This document shows positions 33,724 to 42,217 of a stretch of 64,000 nt of DNA, piece after piece. The notes beneath the pieces are model-generated. The model made no database searches. It had not been told where the DNA came from and worked only from the letters and a program-made list of their open reading frames with translations. Source of the stretch: Alicyclobacillus tolerans (GTDB taxonomy: Bacteria > Bacillota > Bacilli > Alicyclobacillales > Alicyclobacillaceae); contig NZ_JXBW01000002.1 of assembly GCF_001447355.1 (NCBI RefSeq), positions 1-64,000 on the forward strand. Direction: 5' to 3'. Both the position numbers and the translations under genes were made by a program. Position 1 is the stretch's first letter; every line of letters begins with the position of its first letter.

Positions 33724-34893
33724 TCAGTGCGTGATGTAGCGGCGAGCCCCTATATACTTAGGTCCCCAATACGAATTGAACACGCTGTCGATAGATACAC
33801 CCATGTCCTGTGAGTCAATCATCAATCCGTTGCCGATGTAGATGCCGACATGAGATGCTCCAGGTGCATACGTGCTGAAGAATACCAAGTCGCCCGGCTG
33901 TAAATCATTTTGGCTAACAGGCACACCTGCCGCAAATTGTTCTTCCGAAGTACGGCTGATATAGACACCAAAATGGGCAAACACATACTGCGTAAATCCA
34001 GAGCAATCGAACCCGCTTGGCGACGTACCGCCCCAGACGTATGGCGTACCGAGGAATTGCTCTGCATAGCCGATAATTGAGTTCGGATCCGCCGGAACCA
34101 ACGCCGCCTGTTGCTGTTGAACGTATTGAGGGTTGCTCTCTTGTTGCTCGGCTGCTTGCGTCGCTGCCTGAATCGCTTGGATATCGGACTGCGTCAACTG
34201 AATTTGACTCTCGAGCAGCCCTTGTTGCTTCTTACCACTTTGGATGTCAGCCTCAACCACTGCTAAATTGTGTTGCTTCTCACCTTTAAGAGCTTCGTCT
34301 GTCGCCTGCAACGCCTGCAACTGAGCCTCTACTTGGGCAACCTGCTGCTCAGATGCCTTGACTTCATTTTGTTTATCGACAATGGCCTGTTGCAGTGTCT
34401 TGACAGACTGAACGACTTGATTCTGGGTCTTGGACACGACGGATAAATCATAGAGGCGAGAGAGAAAGTCTGTGAAGCTTGTGGCATTAAATAGAACCTC
34501 TAAATAGGAAACATTCCCGTCCTCGTATTCACTGCGGACGATCTGCGCGAGCTCGTTTTGGTCAGTTTCCAACTCCTGTTGATTCTGCGCCAATTGCACG
34601 CCTAACTGGTGTTCCTGCGCCCGCAAGGATGCCATACGCGCATGATTCGTCTCAATCTGCAACTCTACGGTATGTATCGAATTGTCAAACGTGGCAATGG
34701 CGTTTTTCAGCGCCAATTCCTTCGCTGCGTCGGATTGTACTTGTTGTTCTACAGTGGTCTTTTCGCTCTGCAACTGCGCCAATTTCTGTTGGTCTTCAGC
34801 CAATGAATTTGCGAAAATGTCACGTGGAAAAAACACAAACGACAAAGCTACGATTGCGGATACGCCATACATCCATTTTGACTTAATCTGCAT
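33724..34893 (-). CDS. Secreted NlpC/P60 peptidoglycan endopeptidase with coiled-coil (CwlO/PcsB-like)
   Basis: 389 residues. Signal peptide 1-28 (VSAIVALSFVFFPRDIFANS), a long coiled coil ~30-245 rich in Gln/Glu with the YLEVLFNATSFTDFLSRL motif typical of CwlO/PcsB, then an NlpC/P60 domain with Cys297 (FDCSGFTQ) and His348 (ASHVGIY) as catalytic residues. It would cut D-Glu/m-DAP stem peptides outside the cell; coiled-coil members are usually controlled by FtsEX, not encoded here. Confidence 0.9.
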   Translation of the reverse strand: MQIKSKWMYGVSAIVALSFVFFPRDIFANSLAEDQQKLAQLQSEKTTVEQQVQSDAAKELALKNAIATFDNSIHTVELQIETNHARMASLRAQEHQLGVQLAQNQQELETDQNELAQIVRSEYEDGNVSYLEVLFNATSFTDFLSRLYDLSVVSKTQNQVVQSVKTLQQAIVDKQNEVKASEQQVAQVEAQLQALQATDEALKGEKQHNLAVVEADIQSGKKQQGLLESQIQLTQSDIQAIQAATQAAEQQESNPQYVQQQQAALVPADPNSIIGYAEQFLGTPYVWGGTSPSGFDCSGFTQYVFAHFGVYISRTSEEQFAAGVPVSQNDLQPGDLVFFSTYAPGASHVGIYIGNGLMIDSQDMGVSIDSVFNSYWGPKYIGARRYITH

Positions 34894-35255
34894 ACTCGCT
34901 CCTCACTGCCAATATCGGATTTGAATTCTATACCTGCAGTTCCCGACAATCCATCAATAACACTGTGTTTCTAGTTCTATTCGACAACTTCTTCGAAAAT
35001 CCTGCCGCAAAAATCGATCTATTGTCTCTATATCTTCGCCGATGTCTCTTTTTACAACTTAAACCACGCGATCTACCCAGTGAATCCCGTTTCATTTTGA
35101 CGATTTTTTGAGATAAAATAAGGTTCACCATCGCATGACCATCGTGAGATCCAATTGAACCAGGTAACTTCAAGGCGTTTTCAATGCTAGCTGGTTATGC
35201 TGTGCTAAACCGGAAAGGGATCAAAAGGCAAAGAACCTCAGGAGAGTGAACCCTG
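34894..35255. other. 362-nt divergent intergenic region
   Basis: It lies between the cell-wall hydrolase and phosphosulfolactate synthase. AT-rich, with no ORF preceded by an SD. I looked for a c-di-AMP (ydaO) riboswitch on the leftward strand, common before cell-wall hydrolases, and found no matching core. An inverted repeat TTGAA-N9-TTCAA (35155-35173) contains an ACCAGGT core. An SD (AGGAGAG) precedes the GTG at 35256. Confidence 0.4.
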
Positions 35256-36032
35256 GTGTCAACTACACTAGAACTCGGCTTACGGTTACCGTCCCGTGAC
35301 GTGAAGCCACGGACGACTGGGCTGACCATCGTGATCGACAATGGCGTGCCCCTTCGTTTTTTTGAAGATGTGATGGAGAGTTCCGGCGATTGGGTGGATC
35401 TCGTCAAGTTTGGTTGGGGCACTTCACTGGTGACCCCGCGGCTGGATGAGAAAATCGCATGCTTACGCCGTCTGGGTATCGATTATTTCTTTGGTGGAAC
35501 GCTGTTTGAGAAGTTTTACGTGCAGAATCAAATCGACGCATACGAGAAGTTTTGTCTGCAACACGAGTGCCGTTACGTGGAAATTTCCAACGGGACCGCG
35601 CCGCTATCGAATGAAGAGAAATGTCGCTGGATTGCACACTTCGCCGAGCGCTTTAAAGTACTCAGTGAAGTGGGCTACAAAGATGTCAATCAATCGTTGA
35701 TGCTGCCTCCCAATCGCTGGATTCAGTTTATTCAAGAGGATTTCGCAGCGGGCGCCAGCTATGTCATTACCGAAGCTCGAGAATCCGGCACAAGTGGCAT
35801 TTGTCGCGAAAATGGCGAGTTGCGCTTTGGGCTCATTGAAGAAATTCTCGATGCCAATATCGAGATCGAAAAACTTGTCTTTGAAGCGCCAAACAAGTCG
35901 TTACAAACTCACTTTATCGAGAAGGTTGGAAGCAACGTCAACCTTGCGAACGTGCCGTTTGCCGATATTATTCCACTCGAGACGTTGCGACTCGGACTGC
36001 GTTCCGATACTTTCATGTTGTTTGAAGGCTGA
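35256..36032 (+). CDS. comA: Phosphosulfolactate synthase
   Basis: 258 residues from GTG 35256. RPSxR-like LPSRDVKPRTTGLTIVIDNG, VDLVKFGWGTS, FFGGTLFEKF, VEISNGTAPL and YVITEARESGTSGI match the ComA/YitD TIM-barrel family. It adds sulfite to phosphoenolpyruvate to give (R)-phosphosulfolactate. In methanogens this starts coenzyme M synthesis; in Bacillus yitD it is linked to the sulfolactate stored in spores. The adjacent germination operon favours the spore role. The VOC protein gene follows 38 nt later. Confidence 0.9.
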   Translation: MSTTLELGLRLPSRDVKPRTTGLTIVIDNGVPLRFFEDVMESSGDWVDLVKFGWGTSLVTPRLDEKIACLRRLGIDYFFGGTLFEKFYVQNQIDAYEKFCLQHECRYVEISNGTAPLSNEEKCRWIAHFAERFKVLSEVGYKDVNQSLMLPPNRWIQFIQEDFAAGASYVITEARESGTSGICRENGELRFGLIEEILDANIEIEKLVFEAPNKSLQTHFIEKVGSNVNLANVPFADIIPLETLRLGLRSDTFMLFEG

Positions 36033-36070
36033 ATCTCAATTCCCTGGCACGGCCTGAAGGAGGACTATGT

Positions 36071-36469
36071 ATGCGCGATCCCCATAACGTGTTTCACTTG
36101 GCGATCCCTGCCCGCGATCTCGATGAAACGTACGACTTTTATGTGACGAAGCTTGGATGTAAACTCGCACGCCGCTATGCGGATCGAATTACGTTAGACT
36201 TTTTCGGTGACCAAGTGGTTTGCCATCTCTCAGACAATTTCGATCGCGACGTGAAGATGTATCCGCGCCACTTTGGCGTCACGTTTAGGGACAAGCGGCA
36301 ATTTGATAACCTGTACAAGCTGGCGAAACAACGCGAAATCCCGTTTTTCCAAGACCTGTCGAAGCGTTTTCAAGGAATGATTGAAGAACATGAAATGTTT
36401 TTCCTGCGCGATCCATCCAATAACCTGCTCGAATTCAAGTACTACTACGATGAGCGCATGATGTATTGA
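36071..36469 (+). CDS. VOC-superfamily (glyoxalase/dioxygenase-fold) protein
   Basis: 132 residues with the paired beta-alpha-beta-beta-beta modules of the VOC fold. Candidate metal ligands are His9 (VFHLAIPARDL), His68 (RHFGVTF) and a C-terminal Glu in LLEFKYYYD. An SD (GAAGGAGG) precedes ATG 36071. It is probably co-transcribed with comA, so it might act on a sulfolactate-related metabolite, but small VOC proteins are too diverse to assign a reaction. Confidence 0.75.
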   Translation: MRDPHNVFHLAIPARDLDETYDFYVTKLGCKLARRYADRITLDFFGDQVVCHLSDNFDRDVKMYPRHFGVTFRDKRQFDNLYKLAKQREIPFFQDLSKRFQGMIEEHEMFFLRDPSNNLLEFKYYYDERMMY

Positions 36470-36474
36470 GCCAC

Positions 36475-36499
36475 GGCGCCAGCCCAGCTGGCTGGCGCC
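36475..36499. terminator. Bidirectional hairpin terminator
   Basis: GGCGCCAGCC / GGCTGGCGCC, 10 bp perfect with a 5-nt loop (36485-36489), between the VOC gene and the convergent gerAB-like gene. No clear T-run. Confidence 0.6.
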
Positions 36500-37588
36500 T
36501 CATGACGGGCGCCGCAAGCGCGACTGTTGCACGCGCGCAAGGATAAGTAAGCCAACACACGCGAACACGGGAATCATGATCCACCAAAAGATGACCAGCA
36601 CGGGCCAGGCATCATTGACGCTCACGACTTCCACCGAGGTGTGAAACAGCCAAAAACCAAACACGACAATCCAGGCTCCCACGGCGGGGACAACCGTCCG
36701 GGCTTCGAGCGAGGGCCAAATGCGCTGTAAAGCCGTGCAAATCACATACAGGTTGATGCCAATTTTGATGACAATGGTGGGCAACCATAACCCGACAATT
36801 GGTAGATCAAAGCGATCCAAAAAGTCCGTTAAGCGAATTTCGCGAACCGCTTCATACGCGGGATACATGAGGTGGCCTGCCAGTGTACTGCTGAGATTGA
36901 GCTGACATATGATGAGCACAAACTCGAGCAAACCACAGGAAATCAATATCGCCATACAGGACTGGCGAAACGTAAAATGCTGATTCGAGAACATCAGCGG
37001 CAAAATCATGATGTTGCCAATTGGGGTCAACGCATACCAAACCCCCACCATAGGGCGAATCATCCCTTTTTCAAAAAACGGTTGCATATACTGCCAGCTT
37101 AAGTCCGGAATGAGGAGCAACCCGGCGCACAAAGCGACAACGATAAACAGCGGTATATACAACTCCGCCATGCGCCCGACAATTTCAATTCCTCCGCGCA
37201 CCATGAACACACACGTCGCTGCGATGAGCGTTGCAATCAAAATGGACGGCGTTCTGGGCAAGAAGACGACGTTAACAAAATCCGTCCCAAACCGCAGATC
37301 TTTGCCCATGTCGAGGGTCAGTAACAGCACGTACGCACCAACCAAACACTTGCCAAGCCACCCATACTTTTCGACAAAGAGCGTCAACAAGTCTTTGCCC
37401 GGATGAGCGTGCAAGGTGCGGTTAACCACCCAAAGCACGCCAAGCATGATCAGCGCACACGTGGGCACGCCAATCCACGCGTCTTGCCTCGCCAAGCGCA
37501 GGATTTGACCAGGCCACGTGACAAGCGTCGCCGAGAATACATAACAAAGACCCATGATGACAATCTGGCGCGACGAAGCCGTTTCCAA
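36500..37588 (-). CDS. gerAB: Spore germination receptor B subunit (GerAB-like, APC-fold permease)
   Basis: 362 residues, about 10 hydrophobic helices, start TTG 37588 with GGGGTGA just upstream. The N-terminal SSRQIVIMGLCYVFSATLVTWPGQILRLARQDAWIG and the following AYVLLLTLDMGKDLRF pattern are characteristic of GerAB-type endospore permeases, which carry the germinant-binding pocket. Last gene of a four-gene operon (A, C, small D-like, B), with 6 nt to the small gene upstream. Confidence 0.92.
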   Translation of the reverse strand: METASSRQIVIMGLCYVFSATLVTWPGQILRLARQDAWIGVPTCALIMLGVLWVVNRTLHAHPGKDLLTLFVEKYGWLGKCLVGAYVLLLTLDMGKDLRFGTDFVNVVFLPRTPSILIATLIAATCVFMVRGGIEIVGRMAELYIPLFIVVALCAGLLLIPDLSWQYMQPFFEKGMIRPMVGVWYALTPIGNIMILPLMFSNQHFTFRQSCMAILISCGLLEFVLIICQLNLSSTLAGHLMYPAYEAVREIRLTDFLDRFDLPIVGLWLPTIVIKIGINLYVICTALQRIWPSLEARTVVPAVGAWIVVFGFWLFHTSVEVVSVNDAWPVLVIFWWIMIPVFACVGLLILARVQQSRLRRPS

Positions 37589-37594
37589 CTCAAC

Positions 37595-37801
37595 TCACCC
37601 CGCAAATGAGAACTTCGGGAGCCACGCGAATGACGTATGTGTGAACATTAAGGTGTTCGAGAGCACCCACATGGTTGCTGCTGACAATAGACAAACAGCA
37701 TAGATGATGCGGGTGACCCGATTGCTCTTTTTCCACTCGCGCCATTGAACGAACAACAAACCTCCAACTAGGCCGACTGCCTGAATCAGTAGCAAAATCA
37801 A
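37595..37801 (-). CDS. Small two-helix membrane protein of a germination operon (D-subunit-like)
   Basis: 68 residues from TTG 37801, whose codon overlaps the gerAC stop (TTGA) and which has GGAGGAG 9 nt upstream. Two hydrophobic segments (ILLLIQAVGLVGGLLF and IIYAVCLLSAATMWVLSN) flank a basic loop (WREWKKSNRVTR). Small two-helix proteins encoded within gerA-type operons have been described in Bacillus as D subunits that modulate receptor function. Position, size and topology match; direct homology could not be tested. Confidence 0.72.
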   Translation of the reverse strand: MILLLIQAVGLVGGLLFVQWREWKKSNRVTRIIYAVCLLSAATMWVLSNTLMFTHTSFAWLPKFSFAG

Positions 37802-38997
37802 GACTGTAGCTCCTCCTCAGGTACCCCCACGGGTGACGTCGCATTGCCGCTGTTGCGAATCTCTACCTGCGCATCGATTTGAACTGGAATGTTCGGGTAG
37901 AACTCGTCTCGCCAGTTGTGCTTAACGTGATGCCAATACCCTGGATAGTTTCGATAAACACGATTACAGATTCCAATCGGATCCGCGTGCAAGCGTTGCA
38001 GTTGATCGACTCCCAAGCGCATATCATCTGTGACGGCTTGACTTGCCTGTCGTTCGAGACTGGCAAGATTCTGACTGCGCTCATAGGTCAGATTGGATGT
38101 ATTTTCACTTAATGCCCCCGTTACGCGCGCTTTGATCTGGCACACCATTCGGCCATCCGGTGTCGGTTTCACTGTCGTGCGCACATGGTAGCTCGTCACC
38201 ATCACCGAAACAAAGCCACTGCCGTTTTGCGCAGGTATCGTAATGAGCGGTCGGCGAAATTCACCCATTGCCCATAAAACGCCGTCCGCGGCACGGCCTG
38301 ACAACATCGCAACCATCTTTTTCTTCTGGAAGATAGCTAGCCCGTTCAGTTTTAAGTTGGTCTGTGCATCGCCTGCATCTCCAGGTTTCGTCGTCGTCCA
38401 TGATACAACTGGCATGATGGGATCTTGTCCTTCAGCCAGTAGTGCTTCTGTAACCCGTTTTACGGTTCGCGGGTGGATCATCGATTCGTTGGCCAATTCC
38501 CGTAAAAACTCGGCTGGGGTCTTCTCCATGGTTGCTTGCGCATTCAACAAATCTGCCGCAGGCCCTGAACTGACAAGGAGATATGTCGTCATGCGATTTT
38601 GTGGTATGCGGCTCATGACGTCAATAGGTGAAGCAATATTCTCTCGCGCCAAATCTTCGCCGAAGACGAAAACGCGCATATGTGAAAAGTACAATTGCCT
38701 CGACATTGCATTTTGTTGCTTCGCGTTCGCCGCCCGGAAGGTATCACCAATTGTCGAGTCGAGAAAATAGGCCTTATTCCCACTCGCTCCACCGCCGCCC
38801 CCTTTCTGACCAACGTCAGAGATTTTGCCAGGTAACGGCACCTGAATTGTCACTCGATAGTGGTTATCCGGAGTGATATCGGCGGCGGCCGCGGTGACAA
38901 AGGCAATGTCGTTGATTTCGCGCCTGTCCCAACAGCCGCTGGTCAAAGGCACCAGACACAACGCACAGACGAAGGTCATTGCCACTTTGGCCTTCAT
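37798..38997 (-). CDS. gerAC: Spore germination receptor C subunit (GerAC-like lipoprotein)
   Basis: 399 residues with a lipoprotein signal ending LTSGC (Cys22) followed by WDRREIND, the hallmark of GerAC proteins. Downstream LYFSHMRVFVFGEDLARENI and the C-terminal three-domain pattern fit the family. It is anchored in the outer leaflet of the spore inner membrane. A GGGGG linker sits at ~66-70. ATG 38997 overlaps the gerAA stop (ATGA). Confidence 0.93.
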   Translation of the reverse strand: MKAKVAMTFVCALCLVPLTSGCWDRREINDIAFVTAAAADITPDNHYRVTIQVPLPGKISDVGQKGGGGGASGNKAYFLDSTIGDTFRAANAKQQNAMSRQLYFSHMRVFVFGEDLARENIASPIDVMSRIPQNRMTTYLLVSSGPAADLLNAQATMEKTPAEFLRELANESMIHPRTVKRVTEALLAEGQDPIMPVVSWTTTKPGDAGDAQTNLKLNGLAIFQKKKMVAMLSGRAADGVLWAMGEFRRPLITIPAQNGSGFVSVMVTSYHVRTTVKPTPDGRMVCQIKARVTGALSENTSNLTYERSQNLASLERQASQAVTDDMRLGVDQLQRLHADPIGICNRVYRNYPGYWHHVKHNWRDEFYPNIPVQIDAQVEIRNSGNATSPVGVPEEELQS

Positions 38998-40661
38998 CGG
39001 GCTCCCCCTCGCGAACCGGATCGCTTATCCGGCCCTGGCATCTGACGTTCCGCCATACGCTTACGGTTGTGATGCGCAAAAGACGATGGACGAAAGACCA
39101 TTTTCCACCATGGCGGTCTAAAGAACAGATCTTTGATTTCCTTGCGCTTGTACGGTGCGAGTCCTGAAAGATACGGAACCCCGAAGGATCGCAACTTGCA
39201 AAGGTGAATGGAAATCCACATGACACCGATGACAATGCCGAACATACCGAGTACCGCTGCCAGAAGCATCATCGGGAATCGCAATAAGCGGATGGCAATA
39301 GCGGCATTGTAACGGGGCAATGTAAACGAAGCGATACCCGTGATGGCCACAATAATTACCATCGGCGCGGATACAATCCCTGCTTCAACGGCCGCCTGCC
39401 CGATAACTAAAGCACCAAGAATGCTGACTGCTTGTCCTACCGCCTTGGGGAGTCGAATTCCTGCCTCCCGCAACGCTTCAAAAGTGAGTTCCATGATCAA
39501 AGCTTCAATAATCGCTGGAAAGGGGATGCTTTCACGTGCGGCCGCAACACTCATGACAAGACTTGTCGGCAACATGTCCTGATGATACGTGGTCACCGCG
39601 ATATACATAGCTGGCAAAAAAAGTGCCAGAAAAAGAGAAATATAGCGAAGGACACGCACCAGATAGACAAGAAAAAACCGCTCATAATAATCTTCGCTGG
39701 CCTGTACGAACTGCCACCAGGTCACCGGAGCAATGAGCACAAATGGAGTCCCCTCGGTGAAGATGGCAAAACGGCCTTCTAACAACTGTGCGGCAATCGT
39801 ATCCGGTCTTTCCGAATACTGAAACTGGGGAAATGGCGACATGGGCTGATCTTCAATAAGCTCCTCAATGTAGCCACTCTCCAAAACGCCGTCGATCTCG
39901 ATGCTTGAAATGCGCCGTTTGGCCTCCGCAATGACCTTTGGATCCGCCAGATCTTCAATGTAAACGAGCAAGACTGCCGTCTTGGTGTACGTGCCCAATG
40001 TAAACGAATGCGCCTTAAGTTGTGGCGTCCGAATCTTGTGACGCAATAATGCTATATTGACCGACAGATCTTCCGTGAATCCTTCGCGTGGCCCACGGAC
40101 AACTGATTCCGTTTCTGGCTCAGAAATGCTGCGACGTTCTGGCCCAGAAGTGGATAACAAGAAGGCCTGCGACACGCCGTCGACAAATAAGGCGGCCTGA
40201 CCACCCACAATGCCATCGATGGCCTTCCGAAAGGTATCCGCTCGACCGACCCGCGCCAGAAGAACACCTTCGTCGCGAATCTTGTCAGGCGAAAGCCGAT
40301 CCATAACATGCTCATCGTTCGCTTGAAAATCGTATATGAGAGGACGAAGTGCTTCCTCGCTTAAATCGGTAGCATTGACCAGTCCAGAAAGATACAACAT
40401 GCAGGCATCCCGCGCATGGCCCACACACAAATGGCGAACTTGCAAATCTGAGCAGTCAGAGAAGACTTTGAGCATCATGGTCAGGTTGTCGTGCAAGTGG
40501 TCCGAAATGGGGACCTCGCAGGATGCCGCGTATGACGAACCACCCTCTATTTCCAGGGGTGTAGACGCATCAAGTTCCGTTCCCTGCTGTTCCGGACCAC
40601 GCACAGACTCCGTCGGGCGTCTGCGACGTCTGCGAATCAACACTCGTCCGCTCACGTTCAC
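38994..40661 (-). CDS. gerAA: Spore germination receptor A subunit (GerAA-like)
   Basis: 555 residues from GTG 40661 with GGAGGAAG upstream. A soluble N-terminal two-lobe domain (to ~310) is followed by membrane helices; LVYLVRVLRYISLFLALFLPAMYIAVTTYHQDMLPT and PFPAIIEALIMELTFEALREAGIRLPK are GerAA family signatures. With GerAB and GerAC it forms the nutrient receptor of the spore inner membrane. First gene of the operon and preceded by a sigma-G-like promoter. Confidence 0.93.
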   Translation of the reverse strand: MNVSGRVLIRRRRRRPTESVRGPEQQGTELDASTPLEIEGGSSYAASCEVPISDHLHDNLTMMLKVFSDCSDLQVRHLCVGHARDACMLYLSGLVNATDLSEEALRPLIYDFQANDEHVMDRLSPDKIRDEGVLLARVGRADTFRKAIDGIVGGQAALFVDGVSQAFLLSTSGPERRSISEPETESVVRGPREGFTEDLSVNIALLRHKIRTPQLKAHSFTLGTYTKTAVLLVYIEDLADPKVIAEAKRRISSIEIDGVLESGYIEELIEDQPMSPFPQFQYSERPDTIAAQLLEGRFAIFTEGTPFVLIAPVTWWQFVQASEDYYERFFLVYLVRVLRYISLFLALFLPAMYIAVTTYHQDMLPTSLVMSVAAARESIPFPAIIEALIMELTFEALREAGIRLPKAVGQAVSILGALVIGQAAVEAGIVSAPMVIIVAITGIASFTLPRYNAAIAIRLLRFPMMLLAAVLGMFGIVIGVMWISIHLCKLRSFGVPYLSGLAPYKRKEIKDLFFRPPWWKMVFRPSSFAHHNRKRMAERQMPGPDKRSGSRGGAR

Positions 40662-40679
40662 CTTCCTCCATCCAAAGAA

Positions 40680-40710
40680 TAATATGTAAGTCCAAACAGT
40701 ATTTTATCCA
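40680..40710 (-). promoter_or_regulatory. Sigma-G-like forespore promoter of the ger operon
   Basis: On the minus strand TGGATA (-35) at 40710-40705, an 18-nt spacer and CATATTA (-10) at 40686-40680; forespore consensus is TGAATA and CATACTA. It lies 19 nt before the gerAA start, consistent with gerA operons being under sigma-G. Confidence 0.65.
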
Positions 40711-40722
40711 TAGACATAACGA

Positions 40723-40756
40723 AGCTGGCCTTGGTGCCCATGCACCAAGGCCAGCT
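40723..40756 (-). terminator. Terminator of htrA
   Basis: AGCTGGCCTTGGTGC (40723-40737) pairs perfectly with 40742-40756 (15 bp, loop CCAT). It separates the leftward htrA gene from the ger promoter. The T-run (TTCGTT) is weak but the stem is very stable. Confidence 0.75.
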
Positions 40757-40811
40757 CCACCATGATCCATATGTTCTTGTGCAAAGTTGCCGTGATCAAA
40801 CACGTTAGCCC

Positions 40812-42137
40812 TTAATACCCAAACGGGCTGGTCGAGTTAAAGGGATCTGGCATCACACTGCCGCCGCCCGACGAGAACGGATCCTGTCCGGAATTGCCGG
40901 CCGCTTGATTTTGACTCGAAGCGCCAGACGCAGTGGTATTCGGCGACTCTTCCGAACCGATTTTCACATTGAGCGTCTTCTTTTGGCTGCCCCGGTACAC
41001 GACGATTGGCACCGTCTCACCCGGCTTAAGCGTGAACAATTCGGTCCGCAGATCCGCAATCGACTGAATGGTCTTTCCGTCGATGGAAATAATCACATCG
41101 CCCGTTCGCAAACCAGCATTCTTCGCGTTGGCCGAATCGACCTTCTCTACATACACACCGTAATTGACCGGAATGTTTCCTGGCAAGTAGCCAGACGGTA
41201 TGCTCGACAGATCAATGCCTTCAATGCCAAGAGCCGGGTGCAAAGCATGCCCTGTGCGGATAATTTGGTCCGCAACGTTCAGTACTTCGTTGGACGGAAT
41301 CGCAAAGCCCATCCCCTCGAAGTCCTGCTCGACAATTTTACTGCTGTTAATGCCAATGACCTGACCCGCTGCGTTCAACAAGGGCCCACCACTATTACCG
41401 GGGTTGATGGCGGCATCGGTCTGAATGACAGATTGATAATCAAGTGTCGTGTCCGAAGTTGGCTCCTCGACGGGCATCATACGCTGATCGCCACTCACGA
41501 TACCCGACGTCACGGTGTCTGCAAAATCAAGTCCCATCGGTGTCCCAATGGCAATGGCCGGTTCGCCGACCTGAATGTCATCCGAGTTCGCAAACTGCGC
41601 AGGCTGAATGCCTGGGAATGTCGACGCCGGGACTTTCAACACCGCAAGGTCTGTGTACGGGTCCGTGCCGACCACCGTAGCCCTCACCTGCTTGTTGGTG
41701 TTGAGGACAATCTCGACCTTCGATCCGCCCTGCACAACGTGGTTGTTCGTCACGATATAAGCATTGTTGCCATTCTTGTAAAAGTAGACGCCAGACCCGA
41801 TGTCAGATTCCTGAGTCTGTGATTGCTGTGTAAAGAAGTCACTGGTCGTCGTGTAGTTGACGACAGCAACGACATCAGGCTCAACCTTTTTGACAACCTG
41901 CGTAATATCGTCATTTATATTGACGCTCACAGACATCGGCTTACTCGCTGACGTAGTCGAGGTCGGCAACGAAGATTCCGAAGCCAACGGTGTTTGTGCG
42001 TTTCGCACCATCGGCATGAGAGCGAGCGTCGCGCCTGCACCGACAAGCGCCGAGACAACCACGGTTGCGGCCCACTTCAGCGCACCAGCAGACTCGCGAA
42101 AGAAGCCGTTGCCCTGCCTCGAACGATAATAGCCCAT
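40812..42137 (-). CDS. htrA: HtrA/DegP-family membrane serine protease
   Basis: 441 residues: cytosolic start, one membrane helix (~22-42), Ser/Thr-rich linker, trypsin-like domain with His133 (TNNHVV), Asp163 (TDLAVLK) and Ser249 (GNSGGPL), a PDZ domain (~310-400) and a Ser/Gly/Pro-rich tail ending DPFNSTSPFGY. It degrades misfolded exported proteins under envelope stress. SD AAAGGTG precedes ATG 42137. It follows hpnE in the same direction with an 80-nt gap. Confidence 0.93.
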   Translation of the reverse strand: MGYYRSRQGNGFFRESAGALKWAATVVVSALVGAGATLALMPMVRNAQTPLASESSLPTSTTSASKPMSVSVNINDDITQVVKKVEPDVVAVVNYTTTSDFFTQQSQTQESDIGSGVYFYKNGNNAYIVTNNHVVQGGSKVEIVLNTNKQVRATVVGTDPYTDLAVLKVPASTFPGIQPAQFANSDDIQVGEPAIAIGTPMGLDFADTVTSGIVSGDQRMMPVEEPTSDTTLDYQSVIQTDAAINPGNSGGPLLNAAGQVIGINSSKIVEQDFEGMGFAIPSNEVLNVADQIIRTGHALHPALGIEGIDLSSIPSGYLPGNIPVNYGVYVEKVDSANAKNAGLRTGDVIISIDGKTIQSIADLRTELFTLKPGETVPIVVYRGSQKKTLNVKIGSEESPNTTASGASSQNQAAGNSGQDPFSSGGGSVMPDPFNSTSPFGY

Positions 42138-42217
42138 TCCTGTTCACACCTTTCGACGTCAAGTCAGCTTTGATGCCTTTAGTATGCATCGTAAACCTTG
42201 AAACCGTATCGAAAAGG

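Noticed and set aside
34894-35255. c-di-AMP (ydaO-type) riboswitch before the NlpC/P60 gene
   Set aside because: Expected from gene context, but the conserved core was not found when the leftward strand was read.
40905-41822. 305-codon frame on the plus strand
   Set aside because: Antisense to htrA with its full catalytic triad.
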